Source: Branchiostoma floridae
Taxonomy: Eukaryota > Chordata > Leptocardii > Amphioxiformes > Branchiostomatidae
Assembly (NCBI RefSeq): GCF_000003815.2
Contig: NW_023365761.1
Coordinates: forward strand, 64,001-119,567
DNA: 55,567 nucleotides
Reading direction: 5' to 3'
Below the pieces are notes generated by a model. It searched no databases and was not told the origin of the DNA. It saw nothing but the letters and a program-made list of their open reading frames with translations. Within the stretch, counting starts at the first letter, position 1. Each line of letters begins with the position of its first letter. Shown here piece by piece: positions 48,859-55,567 of this stretch. The translations under genes were made by a program, and so were the position numbers.

Positions 48859-48924
48859 ATGGGACTGACAGCTCTTCTGTTGTGTGTGCTGGTGGCCTCA
48901 TGCCTCTCTGCGCCAGCAATAAAG
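48859..48924 (+). CDS. Secreted coiled-coil/kringle protein, exon 1 (signal peptide)
   Basis: ATG at 48859 begins MGLTALLLCVLVASCLSA, a textbook signal peptide: short n-region, leucine-rich core and small residues before a likely cut after Ala18. PAIK follows and the exon ends exactly after codon 22 (phase 0) at a GTACCC donor, which has the GT but is weak beyond it. A 5' UTR boundary may lie at the acceptor ending 48827 (polypyrimidine, then TTTTAG), or transcription may start nearby. The frame closes some distance into the intron, so reading through is unlikely. The start was chosen because the upstream in-frame TTG is not a normal animal start and the signal peptide is complete from this ATG. 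It joins in frame to 49761-49926. Confidence 0.6.
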
Positions 48925-49760
48925 GTACCCGAAAACTTCATTTTCTCCTTTAAATTAAACTGTGAGTATTTGTCCATGACAACCGTTGCCATTCGACTAC
49001 AACACAGTGTATTGCAATCACGAGTCTTTTGTGACATCTCTTTATTATATCAAACAAACAACAGAGACTGTAACATACTGAAAAGATAGAAAATTTGTGA
49101 CCGCGGTGGTCCGGAAATTCGATTATGGACGAAGGCGAGGTTCATTAACCTTGACTTTAAGTCTGTAACGTATCTGTTTTGTGCGCGTACGTACGAGTTA
49201 AGACTTAAAAAGCCGCTTGCTGATGAAATTTTGTTAATTACTAGAGCATAATTACGCAAAACACACACAACGTCTATTGTGCGCAAGCGCACGGAGCAAG
49301 GCCCGCGCTCCTTACCAGGGAAATATCGCGATCGCGAGATCGTGCGAGATTCTCGTAATCGATTTACGAAATGCTAGCACATGAAGTACAATGTATGTCG
49401 TGTCTAGGTGATACTGGGTTGGTTGGTTGTAGTCCCTTAATGCTACCGTTAAGTTTACATGATTTAATGTACGACAAATATATAGAGCGCACTGTACCAA
49501 TATTAGTGTTACTTTCAAGATCTTTTTCGCCACCAGACCTCGAAGTAAAAGAGTAAAATATCAACCAGGCCACATGAGCCATGTTGCTGTCTCAGGAAGT
49601 ATGCAGTGGCCTATGCTTAGACAAGGGGTAGGCGGGCAGAAGACAGGACAAAATATCTTTTCTAAATCAACAGAAAGAATAAGATAAAAAATCTCGGTAA
49701 CGGCGAGGTCGCCATAAATGCGAAAACTTGCGTTACAAGAACTGTTGTTACTTTCGACAG

Positions 49761-49926
49761 GAGAGGAAACTGTCACTTCAGAAGATGTGTCCGGCAGACA
49801 AGAAACTGGAAGAAAAATTTAAAAAGCTACTGGCGAGCTTCGAACTGTGCCATAGGGAGGCCAAGGTCATGAAAAATGGTCTTCAACAGTGTAAAGCTGA
49901 GGTCTCCGCAGCCAAGGAACACGCAG
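49761..49926 (+). CDS. Secreted coiled-coil/kringle protein, exon 2 (helical segment)
   Basis: The acceptor is CTTTCGACAG and the donor is GTAAGA, an excellent pair. The 166-nt exon enters in phase 0 and leaves in phase 1 and encodes residues 23-77 of the model. The peptide is charged and helical (for example DKKLEEKFKKLLASFELCHR and LQQCKAEVSAAKEHA), with leucines and other hydrophobics spaced as in a short coiled coil. It has three cysteines that could link chains. I do not recognise a named domain. A secreted coiled coil before a kringle would allow oligomerisation, which is inference. A minus-strand open frame overlapping the left edge is a shadow. Confidence 0.6.
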
Positions 49927-49989
49927 GTAAGAGCATCATTCCATATTTTTCCTAAAGAGAGGAGCAAGCGCGCCGCACCCCTATGTACA

Positions 49990-50265
49990 TTCTCCTACAC
50001 ACAGACATCCAACGGCGCCAGAAAGCCGCCTCTTGTCTTTAGTCTGGTGTCTCAACCGTCACCATTAGTTCCTGTGGGAGTCACCACAAATCAGAAGTAA
50101 GCTAGTCAGAGAATAGGCCTTTCAGTTTTCAAAAGGGATCTCGCATATTAGGTAAGCTCATTAATATCTATAAGCATGGCGGTCAGGAACTGATGGTGAT
50201 GTTTGAGATAGCAGAGTACAGACAAGAGGCAGTTTGCTGGTGCCATTGGATGTCTGCGTAGGAGA
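49990..50265. mobile_element. Foldback MITE, copy 2 (intron 2 of kringle gene)
   Basis: Same family as 53713-53982 in opposite orientation. The arms start with TCTCCTACACACAGACATCC and end with GGATGTCTGCGTAGGAGA. The shared core includes TCAGAGAATAGGCCTTTCAG and CTCATTAATATCTATAAGCA. The arms are more diverged from each other than in copy 1, so this copy is probably older. No open frame. Confidence 0.7.
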
Positions 50266-50548
50266 ATATTATGTTGTTGCAACGTTGATGGGCTGCACTG
50301 ATTCTGCACTTTCGGGTATGACCCCTACGTAACCCCGTTTTGTCACCCCAGTGACTATTAAGGTATCATACGGCACGAATCGGGCCCCTGGATTTTCTTA
50401 ACTCGTTCTTATAATCAACTAGGGACCTGTCAACAAATAGACGCCGTGACCGAATGGTGAGAACACCGAGAGGTACACTGAGCGGTATCCGGCAATCCAC
50501 CGGGACAAATTTGTGGCTTTTGAGACCGACCAGGGCTGCAACCCTTAT

Positions 50549-51606
50549 TACCTCCATGAAATGTCATGGAGGTTATATTTTACCCAGCGTTTGTGTGTGT
50601 GTGTGTGTGTGTGTGTCTGTCTGTCAACAAGATATCTCAAGAACGGCTGGATGGATTAGTTTCATACTTGGTGTGTTGGTGGGGTGCGATGAAAGCTAGA
50701 AGTGATTAGATTTTGGGTCCCCTAGCGGCTTCCCTTGGTACTGCAGCTCAACTTCCGGTTTTGCTATCTCGTGTTCTGAACACGCTATGGTCACGATTTT
50801 TGAGCGTTAGATAGCTCTTGTGCTCAGAAATAAGTGACATAAGTTTTGGCCCCCTACCGACTAGGTTTGGGATAGCAGGGGCATTTTTGTCAAAAACTTC
50901 TGAAGAGGATAACTCAAGAAGGGAACAATGGATTTTCATGATTTTTGGTATGTAGGTACCTTAGACAATGTTGTACAAGATAAGATACCAATTATACAAA
51001 AATAGGAGTAAATTTGCATAATTAATGAGAATATTCTATCATGGCAGTTTTTTCAATTGTATCGCATTGTCCCGGAGCATGATATAGTCTTGACATTTGG
51101 GTGGTAGATAGCTTGCAGTGTCATGACAAAGTGGGGCAATTTCAGCTCCCTAACATGTAATTTCGGAACTGCAGGGGCATTTTTGTCAAGACATTCCAAA
51201 GTGGATAACTGCAGAAAGGATTGACGGATTGGCATCATTTTAGGGGTGCAGGTAGCTTGAGCAAAGGTGTTCATAATGATATACATGTTATGCAAATGAG
51301 GACATTATTTGCATAATTCATGAGGAAATTGTATAATACCATTATTACTAATAACTGGACTTCAATAAATGTAACACTTATTAATTATGATAGATGGAAT
51401 ATAAGCAGATACCAAATATGGTAATGAGGAACTTATTTGCATGATTTATGTAAAAATGGCAAAGCCGCTTTAAGTCTAATGATTGGAATTTTATACTTGT
51501 GACATGTGTACGTTAGTCAATGATGAACAGCAACACACATAAATTATGTTAATGTCTTAGTCAATTGCATGAAATTTACAAAAGCTCTAAATTTTCATGG
51601 AGGTAT
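50549..51606 (+). mobile_element. Helentron-like non-autonomous element with microsatellite
   Basis: It begins with a 10-bp stem hairpin (ACCTCCATGA, loop, TCATGGAGGT), then a (TG)n and TGTC microsatellite, then the motif ATCTCAAGAACGGCTGGATG. It goes on with TTGGTACTGCAGCTCAACTT and CTATCTCGTGTTCTGAACAC, followed by diverged internal repeats of about 280 bp (GGATAACTGCAGAAAGGATT and similar). It ends with TTTTCATGGAGGT, complementary to the start. At least ten shorter relatives occur in this window. The layout (terminal hairpin, short inverted ends, internal microsatellite) resembles Helentron-derived elements, which is inference. Confidence 0.55.
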
Positions 51607-51911
51607 GAGGTCGCCGAACTCTACTTTTGCAAAAGTGATTGTAGCATTACCAGTATATCCATGGGAGTAGTTAGTCTGACAAACGTGTTACTAGAAATAC
51701 TACAATAAGTGTCCGCAGTCTTCAAATGTGACCTGTCAGACAGTAATTTTGTCCCCCAGGATACCTACGAATGTCCATTGTTAATTTACAATTCTCTAAA
51801 AGTTCACACTATGGAAGGGGTGACCCCTATAGCTGTCAAATTCAAAACACAGTTTGGACTGCCTATTACATGTATACACTATGGGGGTAATAGGGGCAAT
51901 AAGAACGGACT

Positions 51912-52200
51912 TTGGCAATATTTGGATCATCAGGTCACGACTAAATGACCCGTATGACCCAGAGGTCAAGCATCTAGAGCGCGAGGTCCGTCGTCGAAGG
52001 AAAATGCTATAATTCCAAGGCCTCGTACAAAGTAATTGTCTTAGTTTTTTGTTGTAAATTCAAACCTAAAATTCCTTCTTACTTCCCTTTATCAGTCTTT
52101 TAACTGCGGCGTAGGGCCAGATAGTAGATGTCTCCCTTCCACCTGCTTTTGACCTTTTGGTCACACGGGTCACTGTACCATGACCTGATTACCCAATTAA
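51912..52200. mobile_element. Foldback element with nuclear-receptor half-sites, copy 2
   Basis: Left arm ATCATCAGGTCACGACTAAA, TGACCCGTATGACCCAGAGG, TCAAGCATCTA; right arm TTGACCTTTTGGTCACACGG, GTCACTGTACCATGACCTGA. The left arm equals the complement of the right arm of copy 1. It lies in intron 2 of the kringle gene. Confidence 0.5.
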
Positions 52201-52274
52201 TGTATCCAACTGTTACGGTGCATGTATTATGTATCTCATTGGTTTGTTTGTTTCTCGCACATAAGAAACCGATA

Positions 52275-52415
52275 ACAATAAAGTAAGGAAAATTGATTAA
52301 AAGAGCAGGAGGCGGGGAGAAGCCTGCATGGATTATGCAAAGCCCTTCTCCACTTAAGCAAGCCGTGGCCTGGCTGCAGTATTGGCACGGAACCATATGA
52401 TGATGATGAACTAAG
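52275..52415 (+). repeat. Possible LINE 3' tail
   Basis: A frame reading SKPWPGCSIGTEPYDDDELS then stop, over a (ATG)n run, looks like the end of a retroposon, but no upstream domain is visible. Confidence 0.25.
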
Positions 52416-52907
52416 CTGATACTCTTAAACCAAAATACAAGTGTAGTAAATATGAGACGAATTAAAGAATAGCAACAATTCTGAAATATCAACAGTCGGT
52501 AGTGTAACTGCCAGAGCAATATATGAAACATAGCATATCAAGGCTAACTATAAATCAGAAATGTATTACTACTAAGTGACTGAGCAATATATTAATGCAA
52601 TGCTTAAGCTAAAAATCAGAACAGGACAACTGCATGACTAATTAAGAACAAGACGTAGAAGTGGCTCCGATTGAATAGAAGGTGGTTTCTAAGCTTTATT
52701 CTAAAGGTTATCACAGAAGTAAAATTCTGAAGGAAGGGGGAAGAACATTCCAAATATTGATTTATGATTGTGTTTTTTAGTTGAATGTCTGACTTTCATT
52801 GACAATCTTTAATTGTAATGCTTGATTTGTAAAATGTAATGCTTGATTTGTATGTGTCTAAATTTCTGTGTTCATTATGGTGCGACGCATTATATCTATC
52901 GATTTAG

Positions 52908-52997
52908 ACTCACAAGCTTTTCTATCTAAAGCTATTCGTCAAGCAATTACACCGGAACCTCAAGAAAGGAAGCTGGAACATTGTTTCGTACCGGAAA
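52908..52997 (+). CDS. Secreted coiled-coil/kringle protein, exon 3 (linker)
   Basis: A 90-nt symmetric phase 1-1 exon. The acceptor (ATCGATTTAG) has a modest pyrimidine tract; the donor GTAAGT at 52998 is perfect. It encodes residues 78-107 (DSQAFLSKAIRQAITPEPQ, then ERKLEHCFVPE), a hydrophilic linker with one cysteine. It joins exon 2 and exon 4 in frame. Because it is symmetric it could be skipped without breaking the frame, so it may be a cassette exon. An ATG-initiated open frame covers it from 52877, but I prefer splicing because the phases on both sides fit. The (CTCA/CT)n microsatellite begins only about 15 nt after the donor. Its inclusion is less certain than that of exons 2, 4 and 5. 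Confidence 0.45.
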
Positions 52998-53009
52998 GTA
53001 AGTGCTTTG

Positions 53010-53053
53010 ATTCTCTCGCTCGCTCACTCACTCACTCTCACTCACTCACTCAC

Positions 53054-53103
<50 letters not shown>

Positions 53104-53126
53104 ACTCACTCACTCACTCACTCACA
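53010..53126 (+). repeat. (CTCA)n/(CT)n microsatellite in kringle intron 3
   Basis: CTCA runs flank a long CT run. It starts about 15 nt after the exon-3 donor. Confidence 0.9.
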
Positions 53127-53324
53127 TTGTTTCGATTTGCATAACAATGTCCAGACGTGCTTTCTTTTATCTAGTAATGTGTCTCAAGTGCTTTCACTTT
53201 GACATATTACCACACTTTCTGTCACAGCACATGAGCACTCGGATATGTGAAAGAACTTATATGTGAAGTGTACACGACTGTGTTAGATTTTGTCAGAACA
53301 TTAACAATACCTCAATCTAGGCCG

Positions 53325-53560
53325 AAAGCAGTTACTCAAGCAACTGGATATGATTTTGGAAACGGTCAGACGTTTCTGATAGCATCCACTATCTTTAGTC
53401 AGTGACAGTGAAATGATCTGGAAGAAATTGGTTTCTTCTTCTTCTGGAAGACCAGTTTCTTCCAGATCACTTCAGCGTGACTGACTAACGATTGTGTATT
53501 CTATCTGAAACGTCTGACCATTTCCAAAATTATATCCAGTTGCTTGAGTAATTGTGCTTT
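53325..53560. mobile_element. Foldback element in kringle intron 3
   Basis: Arms of about 105 nt, roughly 85% complementary by eye: TTACTCAAGCAACTGGATAT, GGTCAGACGTTTC, ATCTGGAAGAAA, and the mirror. It contains TCTGAAACGTCTGACC, like the GAAACGT core of the elements at 24.3 and 25.2 kb. No coding capacity. Confidence 0.6.
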
Positions 53561-53712
53561 TTGGCATATCTTATTACTCGAATGTCTAATCTTCATCGAC
53601 ATTCACATTACTTCAATATAATTCACGAAGTTATATTCTGGAGCGCCAAATAGCAATTAGGCTTATTTTATTATTTGAATGTCTAACCTTCGTCGACGTA
53701 TGATTTCTCCAT

Positions 53713-53982
53713 CCTCCTACGCAGGGACATCCAACAGCCAAACTGCCTGTCTGGATGTGCCCTGCTCTTTCAACCGTCACCCTTAGTTCCTGGCCTCCAT
53801 GCTTATAAATATTAATGAGGTTACCCTTATGCATGCGAGACAGCTTTTGAAAACGGAAAGCCTATTCTCTGATTGGCTGACAGCTGGGGAGGGGGGAGTC
53901 CACAGGAACTAAGAGTGAGGGTTGAAAGAGCAGGGCACATACAGACAGGCAGTTTGGCTGTTGGATGTCCCTGCGTAGGAGG
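53713..53982. mobile_element. Foldback MITE, copy 1 (intron 3 of kringle gene)
   Basis: Two arms of about 80 nt are near-perfect reverse complements: the left runs from CCTCCTACGCAGGGACATCC to TTAGTTCCTG, the right is its mirror ending CTGCGTAGGAGG. The core carries GCATGCGAGACAGC and CCTATTCTCTGATTGGCT, which recur (inverted) in the copy at 49990-50265. There is no coding capacity. Weaker arm similarity continues outward through CCATCC and possibly further. The right arm contains two ATGs in frame with kringle exon 4. No clear target-site duplication. Confidence 0.75.
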
Positions 53983-54019
53983 ATGGATATCTTCAACGTC
54001 TTGTTCTTTTGTGTGCTAG

Positions 54020-54128
54020 TGGACTGTTACACTGGGTACGGCCATTACTACCGCGGGACCGTGAACGTCACCGAGAGAGGGTACCCCTGTCAGTTGTGGG
54101 AGGCACAGGAACCACGACGTCACGACAG
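54020..54128 (+). CDS. Secreted coiled-coil/kringle protein, exon 4 (kringle first half)
   Basis: The acceptor follows a strong pyrimidine tract (CTTGTTCTTTTGTGTGCTAG) and the donor is GTTAGT. It enters in phase 1 and leaves in phase 2. It encodes the first half of a kringle: DCYTGYGHYYRGTVNVTERG, then YPCQLWEAQEPRRHD. Cysteines sit at kringle positions 1 and 22 as in the family. NVT is a potential N-glycosylation site (about residue 123). Kringles of plasminogen-type genes begin after a phase-1 intron and are interrupted by an internal phase-2 intron; both are seen here. An in-frame ATG lies upstream at 53983 (and 53965), so unspliced initiation there would give a short signal-peptide-like leader directly on the kringle. 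A foldback repeat ends about 35 nt upstream. Confidence 0.75.
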
Positions 54129-54602
54129 GTTAGTCCAACTTTAAATAGTGCACAACAAAGGAACACTTTTTAATATTTCATATTACTTTGTTGTCTAACA
54201 TTGAAGTCATAAACTGCAGAACCCGCTTTATATAAGGAGGTTCGTGGTTCTAATTACCCATTAATTATCGCAGCGGAATGCACTGTGGATAATATGTTAA
54301 ATTCGCATATCGATGACCAGACGTGATTTAATTATGTATCAAGAGCTTTCACCATGGCTTTTCAAGTGAACACAGAATTGTGTTTTACATTTTGACAGTA
54401 GTAGGTACGTTAGATTTTAAGTACGTTTTGCCATAAGTCGATGCGATGTGTTCTCTATGCGATAGAAACACAACGTCACACACCACAGAAGAAAAAACAA
54501 CCGACATAAAAAAAATAATTATGTGACTGAGTATGTTAACCTACGGTCACTCGTTGTTTGATTAAACAAACAAATCACATTCATTCTTTTTATTTCCTCC
54601 AG

Positions 54603-54756
54603 GACTCCCCAGAACTATCCACATGACGACCTGGCGGGACACAACTACTGCAGGAACCCAGACTGGGGCAGGAAGCCCTGGTGTTACGTGGCCCAGCCGC
54701 CCCCAGCCCCGCGCTGGGAACATTGCGTCGTGCCGGCATGCCCTACTGCATGGTGA
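54603..54756 (+). CDS. Secreted coiled-coil/kringle protein, exon 5 (kringle second half)
   Basis: The acceptor is TTATTTCCTCCAG; the first base completes the split Arg from exon 4. The exon encodes TPQNYPHDDLAGHNYCRNPD, then WGRKPWCYVAQPPPAPRWEH and CVVPACPTAW, then TGA at 54754. Together with exon 4 all six kringle cysteines are present at family spacing (1, 22, 51, 62, 76, 81). The lysine-binding kringles of plasminogen carry an Asp-x-Asp pair after NP; here it reads D-W-G, so the second Asp is missing and classical lysine binding is doubtful. The stop overlaps a donor-like GTGAGA at 54753, so an alternative transcript could continue past the window. The full model is 194 residues; a single-kringle secreted protein without a protease domain. 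Confidence 0.8.
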
Positions 54757-55567
54757 GAAGGGCAGATAACACATTAAGACCAAATTGAACACTTTCCACT
54801 GTCGTAAAACACCAAAATTCCGTCGACCTTCTTCAGTAGTGATGATTCAGTTACTCTGATCACGTGACTTAGAGACACGTGACTCGAGTAACGAATCATA
54901 AATGCCTGCCCTCAATATGGTTTACATCAACACAGATGAGCGTTCATGCTAACATTTAGACCAAGCAGGTTGCCTCCTTGGTTAGACCTCTCCACAGGAA
55001 AGTATGTTGAACTACACAAAAATATACTTGGATTTTTGACCGAACTTTGCCTCAGTGTATTAAAAAATGTTGTTCTCGATGTATATGAATGTTTTCTTAC
55101 AACCAAGTATTCTTGTGTTCTCGTGCACTTGTGTTCGCCAGAATTTTATACAGAATTTCAAACATCTCTTTCTGTTGGTTGCACCTCTGCCAGTGATTGT
55201 ACTTCTACATGTAACTGTAGTTCTATGATCACAGAGTATTTTTTCTCAATTGTCACCTGATGTTATTTGTAATTTGACCTTTCAGATTACAGAAGGCACT
55301 ACTTGCAAGCACCCAGATGATCAGATGTTCAAGTCATTTCCTGTCATCTAACTGTTATATACGCATGGCGTCATTGATTTGAAATTTTGAAAAAATGAAA
55401 CTTTAAAGTTAAGGCTGTTAGTATAAAATTGACAAAATTTGTGTATTGCCCAGGAAACCTAATTATACATAACATTCATGGAAAAGGCATTGCTTATCCT
55501 TGAAATGATATTGACGAAAATTTGCTTTCGTTGATAATTTCAATGAGAACAAGCTGATATTTGCAGT
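54757..55567. other. Downstream of kringle exon 5
   Basis: Probable 3' flank or intron. The frame at 54946-55260 shows no domain. An acceptor-like CCTTTCAG at about 55286 would, if joined to the 54753 donor, create TGA at once, so it does not extend the kringle protein. Confidence 0.4.

Noticed and set aside
52868-53266. 132-residue frame starting upstream of kringle exon 3
   Set aside because: Its second half is the CTCA/CT microsatellite; only the part up to the 52998 donor is supported as an exon.
54753-55300. Kringle gene continuing through donor 54753 to an acceptor near 55286
   Set aside because: The join would read TGA immediately, so it adds no coding sequence.

Overview
The window looks like genomic DNA of a cephalochordate (amphioxus, Branchiostoma-like). 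It is intron- and repeat-rich animal DNA with canonical GT-AG splice signals, a kringle-domain gene, a caldesmon-like gene, many foldback mobile elements, SINEs with a metazoan core domain, an RTE-like LINE tail, and one assembly gap of 100 Ns (31555-31654). The organism assignment is inferred from this style of sequence. No bacterial gene, phage or CRISPR is present, and most open frames are accidental.

Left part (about 4.5-19.6 kb, minus strand, possibly from 44 kb): three exons splice in frame into a caldesmon-like actin-associated protein. Exon 1 (19456-19517) carries the start, exon 2 (10803-11879) encodes a basic/acidic N-terminal head, about eleven RRRSR(E/D)ILD-like repeats and a Glu-Pro tract, and exon 3 (4511-4600) repeats a W-x3-Q-L-K motif. 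Its 3' end lies beyond the left edge. A GC-rich minus-strand segment with a good donor near 44 kb could be a non-coding first exon, which is unproven.

Middle part (20-48 kb): no confidently coding gene. It holds a partial duplication of the caldesmon-like exon-1 region, an RTE-type retrotransposon fragment, several MITE families, tandem repeats, a hexamer minisatellite, a 76-nt precursor-microRNA-like hairpin (35539-35614), a CpG-rich block with a perfect RFX X-box (near 40.4 kb), and a deleted mariner that still encodes its helix-turn-helix domain (47833-48416).

Right part (48.86-54.76 kb, plus strand): five exons splice in frame (phases 0, 1, 1, 2) into a predicted 194-residue secreted protein: signal peptide, helical coiled-coil-like segment, linker and one complete six-cysteine kringle. 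Its introns hold two copies of one foldback element, a Helentron-like element and other foldbacks. One foldback arm lies just before the first kringle exon and supplies an in-frame ATG that could start a short kringle-only product.

The most notable mobile-element results are a hAT-like MITE family with intact 8-9 bp target duplications in four copies, a microsatellite-bearing repeat family with a covarying terminal hairpin, foldback elements whose arms carry clustered nuclear-receptor half-sites, and fold-back repeats with a hammerhead-ribozyme-like core. All exon models are from reading splice signals and frame by eye, without transcript evidence.
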